A program made the position numbers and the translations under genes. From Bacteriovoracaceae bacterium UBA6200 (GTDB lineage Bacteria; Bdellovibrionota; Bacteriovoracia; Bacteriovoracales; Bacteriovoracaceae): a stretch of DNA of 64,000 nt. Each line of letters begins with the position of its first letter. The first letter of the stretch is position 1. This document shows, piece after piece, positions 55,438 to 63,936 of this stretch. The notes below the pieces were generated by a model, which was not told the DNA's origin, ran no database searches, and worked only from the letters and a program-made list of their open reading frames with translations. The stretch covers positions 62,001 through 126,000 of the forward strand of contig DISW01000003.1 of assembly GCA_002422605.1 (NCBI GenBank), given 5' to 3'.

Positions 55438-56993
55438 AGTGGAATGTTCCCGTGTTTACGATCTGGAGTTGTGATTTTCTTATTCTCCAGAGCTTTCAAG
55501 TACTGATACAAGCGCTGTCTGGTGACTTCTGGATAAATGATTTCATCCACGTAACCAAGTTCCGCTGCCCGGTAAGGGTTGGCGAAGTTATTTTCGTAGT
55601 TATCAACAAGTTCAGCTTTCTTCTTGTTGAAATCTTCGCCTTTTAATCCTTTAAGCTCATTACGGAAAATAATATTTACCGCACCTTCAGCTCCCATCAC
55701 TGCAATTTCAGCTGTTGGATAAGCAAGATTAATATCAGCACGAATATGTTTTGAGGCCATCACGTCATAAGCACCACCATAGGCCTTACGAGTAATGAGA
55801 GTAATAAGAGGAACACTGGCCTCAGAGTAAGCATAAAGAAGCTTAGCTCCGTGACGAATGATTCCGCCGTACTCCTGCACAGTTCCCGGTAAGAATCCCG
55901 GAACGTCTACGAGAGTAATAATAGGAATATTAAAAGCATCACAAAAACGCACAAAACGCGCGGCTTTTACTGATGAATCAATATCAAGACAACCGGCCAG
56001 AAAGTTTGGTTGGTTGGCAACGATACCAACTTTGATCCCACCGATAGAAGCAAAGCCCGTGAGAATGTTCTTCGCAAAACCTGCGTGAACTTCCAGGAAC
56101 TGTTGATCATCGATTACTTCCAGGATCAGCTCATGCATATCATAAGGCTTCTTGGAATTATCAGGAACAAAGTCTTTAAGCTTATTGTTACTACGAACAA
56201 CTGAATCAGTCGTAAGTTTCAAAGTATGCTTAGCTTTATTGCAAGGAGGAAGGAAAGACATGAGTTCTCTCACTCTTTCAAAGCAGTCATCCTCATCATC
56301 AGTTCTAAAGTGAGCAACTCCTGACTTTTCATTATGAGTGTGAGCTCCACCTAAAGCGTCTTTCGTTACTTCTTCGTGAGTCACAGTCTTAATAACATCC
56401 GGACCTGTCACAAACATGTAAGAGGTTTTATCCACCATGAAAATGAAATCGGTCATGGCCGGAGAATAAACCGCCCCACCAGCACAAGGTCCCATGATGA
56501 GTGAGATTTGTGGAATCACACCAGAGGCTTGAACGTTACGGTAGAAAATCTCTGCATAACCCGCAAGAGCGTCAACACCCTCTTGAATTCTGGCGCCACC
56601 TGAGTCGTTAATGCCGATAACTGGGATTTTATTTTCCAGAGCAAAGTCCATGACCTTGCAAATTTTCTTAGCGAAAGCTGCACCCAGCGCTCCACCCCAA
56701 CAGGTAAAGTCCTGGGAGAAGATCGCCACTTGCTGGCCATTAATTTTTCCAATACCCGTGACAACACCGTCACCAAGGTACTTGGTTTTTTCCATGCCGA
56801 AAGATTCGCAGCGATGAACCACGAATTTATCGAACTCAATAAATGTATCCGGATCTAGAAGTTTGTTAATTCTTTCGCGAGCAGTGTATTTCCCCTGCTC
56901 ATGTTGCTTGTTGATTCTTTCAACACCGCCACCGATTTCAGCTTGTTGACTGAAAGTAGCGAGTTGATCACGTCGTTGATCATTGGTCAGCAT
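55434..56993 (-). CDS. Carboxyltransferase subunit of acyl-CoA carboxylase (PccB-like)
   Basis: 519 residues, the size of propionyl-CoA or methylmalonyl-type carboxyltransferases. Biotin-binding and oxyanion regions: NDSGGARIQEGVDALAGYAEIF, IMGPCAGGAVYSPAMTDF, DVPGFLPGTVQEYGGIIRHGAKLLYAY and ITRKAYGGAYDVMASK. Transfers carboxyl from biotin to an acyl-CoA; the acyl chain (propionyl or acetyl) cannot be settled by eye. Strong ribosome site TAGGAGGGTCTA. First gene of the operon with the carboxylase and carrier subunits, in the order CT-BC-BCCP. Confidence 0.92.
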   Translation of the reverse strand: MLTNDQRRDQLATFSQQAEIGGGVERINKQHEQGKYTARERINKLLDPDTFIEFDKFVVHRCESFGMEKTKYLGDGVVTGIGKINGQQVAIFSQDFTCWGGALGAAFAKKICKVMDFALENKIPVIGINDSGGARIQEGVDALAGYAEIFYRNVQASGVIPQISLIMGPCAGGAVYSPAMTDFIFMVDKTSYMFVTGPDVIKTVTHEEVTKDALGGAHTHNEKSGVAHFRTDDEDDCFERVRELMSFLPPCNKAKHTLKLTTDSVVRSNNKLKDFVPDNSKKPYDMHELILEVIDDQQFLEVHAGFAKNILTGFASIGGIKVGIVANQPNFLAGCLDIDSSVKAARFVRFCDAFNIPIITLVDVPGFLPGTVQEYGGIIRHGAKLLYAYSEASVPLITLITRKAYGGAYDVMASKHIRADINLAYPTAEIAVMGAEGAVNIIFRNELKGLKGEDFNKKKAELVDNYENNFANPYRAAELGYVDEIIYPEVTRQRLYQYLKALENKKITTPDRKHGNIPL

Positions 56994-57074
56994 TAGACCC
57001 TCCTAAAAAGTATGAAAAAGTTATACCGTAGAAGGTTCTAGGGGTAAAGAAATGACGCTGACCGCAAACGGATT

Positions 57075-58880
57075 TTAATACTCGCGGATGACTTCCAGAA
57101 AGGCTGCCCCGTAATGCTCGAGCTTACTCTGGCCTACTCCGTGAACTAATAAGAACTCATCATCATTTCGTGGCATCAAACTGCACATATCATGAAGGGA
57201 TTTATCGTTGAAAACGATATAGGAAGGAAGATTCTTTTCCCGGGCAATCTTATTTCTGAGTGACTTAAGGGCGTTAAAAAGATCATCTCGCTGATGCTCA
57301 CTCTCCACCGCTCTGTCCTTCTTCTCCTGACGGCCCTTTTTGATGAGAGTAAATTCCTGCTTCCTAAGCCATAACTTATCACCGCCGGTAAGGATCTTAA
57401 GTGAGTCATTGGTTAGACCAAGACTCCGATATTCCCAGGATTTAACGGCCACGAAATTAAGGTTCAGAAGCTGCCTCAAAAGAGTATTCCAATATTCTTT
57501 GGGTTTATCTTTTCCGATCCCAAAAACAGAAAGTTGATCATGCTGTTTCTCGCTGATTCGGGCGCTTTTACTTCCCCGAATGACATCGATTATGTGAGCG
57601 GCCCCATAGGTTTGTTTGGTACGATAAATGGTCGACATGATTTTCTGGGCATCCACTGTCGCATCCATTAATACCGGAGGAGAAATGCAAGTGTCGCAGT
57701 ATCCACAAGTATCCTGCCCCGGCTCACCAAAATATTGTAATAGGAATTTTCGGCGGCAGGCACTGGCTTCACATAAAGCAAGCATCGAATCCAGTTTATG
57801 CCGAGCTATCTTTTTGTAGCTCTCTTCAGCATCAGTGGTTTCTATCATTTGTGAAAGCTTAACCACATCCTGTAATCCGTAAATCATCCAGGCCGTGGAA
57901 GGTTTCCCATCACGACCGGCCCGACCGGTTTCCTGATAATAGCTCTCAATACTTTTTGGTAAATCCAGATGGGCCACAAATCTCACATCCGGGCGGTCTA
58001 TTCCCATCCCGAAAGCAATCGTTGCAACCACAATGATTCTCTCTTCTGTATTAAACTTAGAAAGATTGCGGGTTCGCACTTCCTGAGTAAGGCCTGCGTG
58101 ATAAGGAACCGCGGGAAAACCCAGCTTCTTTAAAGCGTTTGCGACCTTCTCCACCTTATCCCGGGAAAGGCAATACACAATTCCTGTATCATCAGGATGG
58201 TGGGTCTTGATAAACTCACTGAGTTGCTTCATTTCATCCAGTCGGTCCAGGATGTTATATTTTATATTTGGGCGATCAAATGAAGAGACAAAGATCTTGG
58301 TCTCTTTCATTAACAATTGATGACAAATGTCCCCTCTGGTTTTTTCATCCGCAGTAGCAGTCAAAGCGATAAAGGGAACTCCAGGAAAAGTCGCCTTCAA
58401 CTCTCCCAAGCGCATATAGTCCTTACGGAATTCATGGCCCCATTGGGAAACACAGTGAGCTTCATCAATGGCAATCAAAGAAATATCAAGGTCCTTGAAG
58501 AAATCATTTAAATGAGAGGACAAAATCCCTTCCGGGGAAACGTAAACTAATTTTACTTTCCCATTGAGGATTTTCTCTTTGGCCTTCTGGCTTTGGCCGT
58601 AACTTAACGAAGAGTTTAAAAAGACAGCGTCCACTCCCGTTTCTTTCAAGTTTGCAACCTGGTCTTGCATTAAAGAAATGAGAGGAGAAATGACGAGAGT
58701 TATTCCATCCATATAGAGAGCGGGAACTTGGTAACAAACTGATTTCCCTCCACCTGTTGGCATAATCGCCAGGGTGTCATGCCCGTCTAAAATGGAATTA
58801 ATAATTTTCAGCTGATCAAATCGAAATGAAGTGTATCCAAAAACATCTTTAAGTATGGCATGCAGTTTACTTTCTCTCAT
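57075..58880 (-). CDS. recQ: ATP-dependent DNA helicase RecQ
   Basis: 3'-5' helicase for recombination and fork repair. 601 residues: Walker A TGGGKS (about 42-47), DEAH at 139-142, the QETGRAGRDG motif VI, the zinc site with four cysteines in CEASACRRKFLLQYFGEP followed by CGYCDTC, a winged-helix RQC domain, and a C-terminal HRDC domain (LRNKIAREKNLPSYIVFNDKSL). Length and domain order match E. coli RecQ (609-610). Single gene. Confidence 0.96.
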   Translation of the reverse strand: MRESKLHAILKDVFGYTSFRFDQLKIINSILDGHDTLAIMPTGGGKSVCYQVPALYMDGITLVISPLISLMQDQVANLKETGVDAVFLNSSLSYGQSQKAKEKILNGKVKLVYVSPEGILSSHLNDFFKDLDISLIAIDEAHCVSQWGHEFRKDYMRLGELKATFPGVPFIALTATADEKTRGDICHQLLMKETKIFVSSFDRPNIKYNILDRLDEMKQLSEFIKTHHPDDTGIVYCLSRDKVEKVANALKKLGFPAVPYHAGLTQEVRTRNLSKFNTEERIIVVATIAFGMGIDRPDVRFVAHLDLPKSIESYYQETGRAGRDGKPSTAWMIYGLQDVVKLSQMIETTDAEESYKKIARHKLDSMLALCEASACRRKFLLQYFGEPGQDTCGYCDTCISPPVLMDATVDAQKIMSTIYRTKQTYGAAHIIDVIRGSKSARISEKQHDQLSVFGIGKDKPKEYWNTLLRQLLNLNFVAVKSWEYRSLGLTNDSLKILTGGDKLWLRKQEFTLIKKGRQEKKDRAVESEHQRDDLFNALKSLRNKIAREKNLPSYIVFNDKSLHDMCSLMPRNDDEFLLVHGVGQSKLEHYGAAFLEVIREY

Positions 58881-58920
58881 TCTTTGAACATATCAAACAG
58901 GATAAGAGATGGGGAACAAT

Positions 58921-58943
58921 AAAGGCCCCAATTTGGGGCCTTT
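58921..58943 (-). terminator. Terminator downstream of the sigma-54 activator gene
   Basis: Perfect 9-base arms AAAGGCCCC (58921-58929) and GGGGCCTTT (58935-58943). It lies 28 bases after the stop of the activator gene at 58971 on the minus strand, and before the recQ start. Confidence 0.7.
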
Positions 58944-58970
58944 ATCTTTTATGAAGTTTGTATTTAGATT

Positions 58971-60569
58971 TTATTCGCCGGCAGCTCTTTTAAGTGCCCG
59001 CTTATCCAGTCCGTATTTTTCAACTTTCATGATAAGGCCGGCACGGGAAATTCCCAGTTCTTTGGCGAGCTTGGATTTATTAAATCCGCAGCGTTTAAGG
59101 CCTTCACGAATCATCATAATTTCTAACTCTTCAAGAGCATCTTTTAAAGATCCGTTGGTATTAATGCCTTTTAAAACTCCCCCACCAGAGTGTGAACGGT
59201 GACTTCCAGCTGATTCACCACTTTCAAGGATTCGAGCAGACAACAGATCCGGAGTAATCATTTTATCATCACCAGCAATAACCACCAGGCGCTCAACTTC
59301 GTTTTGAAGCTCACGAACGTTACCCGGCCAGTTATGATCCAGCATCTTTTCAAGACACTTCTTAGAGAATGTTTTTAAAGGAACGCCCGCTTCTTCACAG
59401 CGCTTCTGAAGGAAATATTCCATCAACACAGGAATATCTTCCTGACGATCACGAAGTGGCGGAAGGGCCACGTTAATAACATTGATTCGGTAGTAAAGAT
59501 CTTCTCTGAACTCACCTTTTGCAATCATCTCTTTAAGATTTTTATTAGTAGCGGCAACTACCCGTACATTCACTTTTTTCGGAGTGGTCGCTCCGACAGG
59601 CATGAAAGTGCCTTCTTGGAGGATTCGAAGAAGTTTTACCTGCATTGATGGAGACGTATCCCCGATTTCATCCAGGAACAGTGTCCCGCCATTGGCCACT
59701 TCAAATACACCTTTCTTATCTTTAATGGCACCAGTAAAGGCACCCTTCACGTGACCAAAAAGTTCTGAATCGAGAAGGTTATCGTTGAAGGCCGAACAGT
59801 TGACCGCAATAAAGACGCTGTCTTTGCGAGGAGAATTATAGTGAATCGCCTTAGCGACCATCTCCTTACCGGTACCGTTTTCACCTTGAATCATGATTGT
59901 TGATTCAGAGTTAGAAACCTTAGAAAGCAGATGATAAACCTGCTGCATCTTCTTCGATTTACCAATGATATTATGATAGCGATACTTGTTACCAAGTTCC
60001 GAATTCAAATCCATAATGCGCGCTTCACGCTTACTGATTTCCATATGGAAGGTTGATACTTCATCAGAAACAATCCCAACCAGTTCCTTCATCTCTGAAT
60101 AGAAACGACCAGAAAACTTCTTAACCTTCGCCACGGCTTCTTTGGCATCCCCTTCACTGATTCCACACTCAACCATCTTCTGGACGACATGATTCACTTC
60201 ATCCGAAGTAGAAGTGTCTTTAAAATATGGATAAACAATGACTGATCCACAAAACTCACCATCCACCTCAATCCGGTGTGCATAACCAAAGGTTCCAGGA
60301 AAGAACGACTCGAATTCAAAGTTCGGTTCATGAGTGCCATTAAAATGTTCGTATACTTTTTCGACATCAGCATCCAACCAGTCATGACCGAAGGAGTGTG
60401 CCATCTGAAGTTTTAATAAGGGAGATCTGAATGAATAGCTAGCGTCCTGAACAAACTGCACTCGCCCTTGGGAATCTGCATACAGAACATCGAGGCCATA
60501 CCAGTTACCGATGATTTTCTCGAGGCTTTTAGTAGTATGTAGATCTTTAATAGCTTTCCAATCAATCAT
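58971..60569 (-). CDS. Sigma-54-dependent transcriptional activator with unknown sensor domain
   Basis: 532 residues. Residues 1-190 form a sensory domain without a receiver Asp; it has some PocR/PAS-like character (an LYADSQGRVQFV strand pair and an IEVDGEFCGSVIVYPYF segment). The AAA+ domain follows: Walker A GENGTGKE at 229-236, the sigma-54 contact loop GAFTGA at 276-281, Walker B LFLDE at 297-301 and the RVVAATN sensor. The last 40 residues are a Fis-type helix-turn-helix (LAKELGISRAGLIMKVEKYG). It activates sigma-54 promoters; no -24/-12 site was picked out in the window. Single gene. Confidence 0.93.
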   Translation of the reverse strand: MIDWKAIKDLHTTKSLEKIIGNWYGLDVLYADSQGRVQFVQDASYSFRSPLLKLQMAHSFGHDWLDADVEKVYEHFNGTHEPNFEFESFFPGTFGYAHRIEVDGEFCGSVIVYPYFKDTSTSDEVNHVVQKMVECGISEGDAKEAVAKVKKFSGRFYSEMKELVGIVSDEVSTFHMEISKREARIMDLNSELGNKYRYHNIIGKSKKMQQVYHLLSKVSNSESTIMIQGENGTGKEMVAKAIHYNSPRKDSVFIAVNCSAFNDNLLDSELFGHVKGAFTGAIKDKKGVFEVANGGTLFLDEIGDTSPSMQVKLLRILQEGTFMPVGATTPKKVNVRVVAATNKNLKEMIAKGEFREDLYYRINVINVALPPLRDRQEDIPVLMEYFLQKRCEEAGVPLKTFSKKCLEKMLDHNWPGNVRELQNEVERLVVIAGDDKMITPDLLSARILESGESAGSHRSHSGGGVLKGINTNGSLKDALEELEIMMIREGLKRCGFNKSKLAKELGISRAGLIMKVEKYGLDKRALKRAAGE

Positions 60570-60681
60570 AGACGTTCTCCTGCAATAATGTTCAATCCAT
60601 GAACACTTTTATTTTGATCGTCTAACTTATCGGCAGTTTGTCAGTTTTCTTGACAGCGATTTGTTGAATTGCGGGATTTAT

Positions 60682-61251
60682 TTACAGTTTGCTTGTGGAA
60701 ATCTTTAGAAATTCGTCAAAAGTTTGGAAAAACATGGTCTTGTTCCACTCCTGAGGCCCCATATACTTACGAAGATTGGTCTTATCCGAGGAAAACACAT
60801 AGGTTTCAGGCACCCGGGTCGTCCCGTAAGTATCCCGGTGGATATTGGCATTATCTAGAAGAAAAATAATTGAAGACTTAGGAAGAGCAAAACTTTTCAG
60901 ATGCTTTTTAATCTTAGGCACTTCATCGTTCACTGCGACCAGGAGAAACTTCACCGCTGGACGGTCCTCAAATCGCTTTATAAAGCTCAGAAGGGCCGGC
61001 AGCTCAGCTTCGCAAGGGGCACACCAAGTTCCCCAATAATGGACAACTAGGAGGTCAACTTTCTCTTTTTCATAAAACTGATGAACATCAAAGGGCTCGC
61101 CCTCAAGAGTTTGAAAAACACCCTGTGGAAGCTTGGTCAAAACTGCTGTTGAAGTTGTTGCCAACTGGGACTCAAGGGACTTCTTCTGAAAAAGAGAGTA
61201 CGCAACAGTAGCAGCAATAAGAATTAGAATGACGAGAATTCGATTAATCAT
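60682..61251 (-). CDS. TlpA/ResA-like membrane-anchored thioredoxin
   Basis: 189 residues with an N-terminal span (about 5-20) acting as anchor or uncleaved signal, then a thioredoxin-like domain of the TlpA class. The active site is Trp-Cys77-Ala-Pro-Cys80, preceded by LVVHYWGT, and the cis-Pro loop TRVPETYVFSS is present. Periplasmic reductase of disulfides, possibly in cytochrome c maturation or protein folding, a function inferred from the family. Immediately downstream of the ribosomal operon, from which it is separated by a strong terminator. Confidence 0.9.
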   Translation of the reverse strand: MINRILVILILIAATVAYSLFQKKSLESQLATTSTAVLTKLPQGVFQTLEGEPFDVHQFYEKEKVDLLVVHYWGTWCAPCEAELPALLSFIKRFEDRPAVKFLLVAVNDEVPKIKKHLKSFALPKSSIIFLLDNANIHRDTYGTTRVPETYVFSSDKTNLRKYMGPQEWNKTMFFQTFDEFLKISTSKL

Positions 61252-61252
61252 A

Positions 61253-61290
61253 AAAACTAAAAAACCTTCCCAGCGCGAACCGGGAAGGTT
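61253..61290 (-). terminator. Terminator of the infA-rplQ operon
   Basis: Perfect 9-base arms AACCTTCCC (61263-61271) and GGGAAGGTT (61282-61290) with a 10-base loop, followed on the minus strand by TTTTTTAGTTTTTA. It lies 25 bases after the rplQ stop. Confidence 0.9.
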
Positions 61291-61314
61291 TCTCTTGAAA
61301 TTTTCTTTTTAAAA

Positions 61315-61671
61315 CTATTCAACGAAAGCAATGAAAGCTTCTTTAGCACCATCACCAAGACGACCTTCAGCTAGCTTCAATAGACGAGTATACCCGCCTG
61401 GACGCTGCTTGAATTTTGGAGCAACGTTTTCGAAAAGAGCTTTAACCGCTTCTTTGTTGTTAAGTTTAGTGAAAGCAAGACGACGGTTAGCAACAGTGTC
61501 GTTCTTAGCAAGAGTCACAAGCTTCTCAACGAAAGGCTTTATGGCCTTAGCTTTGATTTCAGTAGTTCTGATTTTGCCGTGAGTGATTAGCTCAATACAA
61601 AGGTTCTGAACGAGAGCTTTTCTGTGTTGAGGCTTAACGCCTAATTTGTATTTGTGGTTACCGTGTCTCAT
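61315..61671 (-). CDS. rplQ: 50S ribosomal protein L17
   Basis: 118 residues. MRHGNHKYKLGVKPQHRKALVQNL is the family start; PGGYTRLLKLAEGRLGDGAKEAFIAFVE the conserved end. Structural protein near the polypeptide exit tunnel of the large subunit. Last gene of the operon, 24 bases after rpoA, with its own ribosome site (AGGAGAAGTT). Confidence 0.98.
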   Translation of the reverse strand: MRHGNHKYKLGVKPQHRKALVQNLCIELITHGKIRTTEIKAKAIKPFVEKLVTLAKNDTVANRRLAFTKLNNKEAVKALFENVAPKFKQRPGGYTRLLKLAEGRLGDGAKEAFIAFVE

Positions 61672-61695
61672 AACTTCTCCTGACTAGAACGCTTC

Positions 61696-62712
61696 TTAAT
61701 CAGCGTGCTGAACCTGTTTCATAATATTGTCGACTTTCATACCAAGGCCAAGTCCCATTGAAGTAAGGATCTCTTTAATTTCGTTAAGAGACTTACGACC
61801 GAAGTTCTTAGTTCTAAGCATTTCGCCTTCTGTTTTAGAAACGAGCTCGTAAATATATTTAATGTTAGCATTTTGTAAACAGTTAGCTGAACGAACAGAC
61901 AACTCAAGCTCAGAAACCGGCTTAAGAAGAGCTTCGTTAGCAACGCCACCTGAAGTAGCTGCAGCTGTTGGCTTAACTTCAGCAGGAGCATCTTTATCTT
62001 CAAAGTTAAGGAATACAGAAAGCTGATCACGAAGGATTTTTGCTGAAATAGCTACAGCATCAACCGGATCGATACCCGCGTTTGTCCAAACTTCTAGAGT
62101 TAGTTTATCGTAATCTGTTCTCTTACCAACACGTGAGTTAGTTACAGTGTAATTCACACGGTGAACTGGAGAGAAAAGAGTATCAAGATAGATCCAACCA
62201 ATTGGAAGATCAAAAGCTTCTTTGTTATCAAGAGCAGTTACATATCCCTTACCGCGAGCAATTTTCAGCTCCATACGGATAGAACCACCAGAAGAAACGT
62301 TACAAACAACGTGTTCAGGATTAAGAACCTGAACATTAGCGCTTTCCTGAATATCAGAAGCTTTAACAGCGCCTTCAGAAGTTTTTTCAAGAACAAGAGT
62401 TACTTCTTCTTTATCTGTAATTTTGAAACGAATCTCTTTTAAATTAAGAATGATTTCAGAAACTTCTTCTTTAATGTTATTGATTGTGCCGAATTCATGG
62501 TCAACACCATCAATTTTAACAGCAACAATACCAGCACCTTGAAGGGAGCCCAAAAGCACTCTACGAAGAGAGTTACCTAGAGTAAGGCCGTATCCACGCT
62601 CAAGTGGTTTTGCAGTGAACTTACCGTAATTAGCCTTAAGGCTATCTGTATCTACTTCCAATGCAGCTGGACGAATCATTCCAGCCCAATTTTTACTCAT
62701 AAAAGAATTCAT
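61696..62712 (-). CDS. rpoA: RNA polymerase alpha subunit
   Basis: Assembles the polymerase core and contacts promoter UP elements and activators. 338 residues: N-terminal dimerisation domain (FTAKPLERGYGLTLGNSLRRVLLGSLQGAGI), insert domain, then an acidic, Ala-rich linker (about 240-260) and C-terminal domain with LELSVRSANCLQNANI and the TKNFGRKSLNEIKEILTSMGLGLGM helix-hairpin-helix. Start has AGGAG seven bases upstream. The gap to rpsK is only 42 bases, so rpsD is not between them. Confidence 0.98.
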   Translation of the reverse strand: MNSFMSKNWAGMIRPAALEVDTDSLKANYGKFTAKPLERGYGLTLGNSLRRVLLGSLQGAGIVAVKIDGVDHEFGTINNIKEEVSEIILNLKEIRFKITDKEEVTLVLEKTSEGAVKASDIQESANVQVLNPEHVVCNVSSGGSIRMELKIARGKGYVTALDNKEAFDLPIGWIYLDTLFSPVHRVNYTVTNSRVGKRTDYDKLTLEVWTNAGIDPVDAVAISAKILRDQLSVFLNFEDKDAPAEVKPTAAATSGGVANEALLKPVSELELSVRSANCLQNANIKYIYELVSKTEGEMLRTKNFGRKSLNEIKEILTSMGLGLGMKVDNIMKQVQHAD

Positions 62713-62754
62713 TAATAACTCCTAATTGCTAGCAGTGAACCAAAAACGCTTAGC

Positions 62755-63180
62755 TTAAACTCTTCTTCTCTTCGGAGCACGACAGCCATTGTGTGGCATT
62801 GGGCTCATGTCGGCTACAGAAGTGATTCTGAGGCCAGCAGCTAGAAGAGCGCGGATTGCGTTTTCACGACCAGCGCCTGGACCTTTAACTTTAACATCTA
62901 CAGAGTTAAGGCCATGTTCAGAAGCTTTCTTAGCAGCTTCTTGAGAAGCAACCTGAGCAGCGAACGGAGTTGATTTTTTAGAGCCACGGAAACCTAAGCC
63001 ACCAGCAGAAGCCCAAACAACAGCGTTTCCGTCAGCATCACTGATAGTAACGATTGTATTATTGAACGAAGCATAGATGTGACATACGCCGTGATTTAAA
63101 TTCTTACGAACTTTTTTCTTGCCGCCGCCCTTAGAGGCTGCGTTCATACCAGAAGCTTTTTGAGCATTAGTTTGAGCCAT
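62755..63180 (-). CDS. rpsK: 30S ribosomal protein S11
   Basis: 141 residues, with an Ala/Ser/Lys-rich N-terminal extension, the core NHGVCHIYASFNNTIVTISDADGN, SAGGLGFRGSKKSTPFAAQVA, VKVKGPGAGRENAIRALLAAGL and the end HNGCRAPKRRRV. It lies on the platform of the small subunit. 16 bases after rpsM, same operon. Confidence 0.98.
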   Translation of the reverse strand: MAQTNAQKASGMNAASKGGGKKKVRKNLNHGVCHIYASFNNTIVTISDADGNAVVWASAGGLGFRGSKKSTPFAAQVASQEAAKKASEHGLNSVDVKVKGPGAGRENAIRALLAAGLRITSVADMSPMPHNGCRAPKRRRV

Positions 63181-63196
63181 ATATTCCTACCTTAAA

Positions 63197-63577
63197 TTAT
63201 TTCATTGCCTTAATTGATTTCTTACCTGCGATTGCTACAGCAGGTCCCTTACGTGTGCGAGCATTTGTATGCGTACGCTGACCACGAACAGGAAGGCCTT
63301 TACGGTGACGAATACCACGGTAACAACCAAGATCTCTCAATCTTTTGATGTTTAGCGCAACTTCGCGACGAAGATCACCCTCAACCGTATAATCTTCAAG
63401 AGCAGTACGAATTTGTTGTACTTCTTCCTCTCCGATATCGTTAGAGTTTGTGTCTCCACTCATTCCTACTTTAGCTAATACTTCAGCAGCAACTTTTGGA
63501 CCCACACCATAGATTGCTCTGATGGCGATACTCATTTTTTTGTTTCTTGGTAAGTCTACACCTAATAAACGTGCCAT
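63197..63577 (-). CDS. rpsM: 30S ribosomal protein S13
   Basis: 126 residues: ARLLGVDLPRNKKMSIAIRAIYGVGPKVA at the start, DLGCYRGIRHRKGLPVRGQRTHTNARTRKG near the end, all family features. Located in the small subunit head, contacts the P-site tRNA and L5. 12 bases downstream of rpmJ. Confidence 0.98.
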   Translation of the reverse strand: MARLLGVDLPRNKKMSIAIRAIYGVGPKVAAEVLAKVGMSGDTNSNDIGEEEVQQIRTALEDYTVEGDLRREVALNIKRLRDLGCYRGIRHRKGLPVRGQRTHTNARTRKGPAVAIAGKKSIKAMK

Positions 63578-63589
63578 ATGTTTCCCCTA

Positions 63590-63706
63590 CTACCCTTGTT
63601 TTTGCTTATGCTTTGGATTTACTTTACAAATTACACGTAAAACACCTTGGCGTTTTACAACTTTGCAATCTTTACAAATTGGTTTTACAGAAGATCTAAC
63701 TTTCAT
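63590..63706 (-). CDS. rpmJ: 50S ribosomal protein L36
   Basis: 38 residues, MKVRSSVKPICKDCKVVKRQ at the start and ending HKQKQG. Zinc-ribbon form: Cys11, Cys14, Cys27 and His32 present (C-x2-C-x12-C-x4-H), so it is the metal-binding version. It lies between infA and rpsM, with 5 and 12 bases to each, the usual position. Too short for many gene callers. Confidence 0.95.
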   Translation of the reverse strand: MKVRSSVKPICKDCKVVKRQGVLRVICKVNPKHKQKQG

Positions 63707-63711
63707 AGTTT

Positions 63712-63936
63712 TTAACCCTTGCTTCTAAAAATGATTCGACCTTTATCAAGGTCATATTTACTAATCTCAATCACTACCTTATCTCCAGGCAGGATTTTGA
63801 TAAAATTCATTCTCATCTTCCCACTGATATGTGCTAAAACCACATGTCCGTTGGGAAGTTTTACTCTAAATCGTGTATTGGGTAAAAGTTCAAGAACTTC
63901 CCCTTCCACTTCAATTGTGTCAGTAGACTCCGCCAT
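63712..63936 (-). CDS. infA: Translation initiation factor IF-1
   Basis: 74 residues with the S1/OB fold typical of IF-1: IEVEGEVLELLPNTRFRVKL, GHVVLAHISGKMRMNFI, ILPGDKVVIEISKYDLDKGRI. Occupies the A site during initiation. First of the cluster within the window; the sequence upstream (63937-64000) is A/T-rich, and the genes normally found before it (secY, adk, map) would lie past the window edge. Ribosome site AGGAAGGGC region. Confidence 0.97.
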   Translation of the reverse strand: MAESTDTIEVEGEVLELLPNTRFRVKLPNGHVVLAHISGKMRMNFIKILPGDKVVIEISKYDLDKGRIIFRSKG

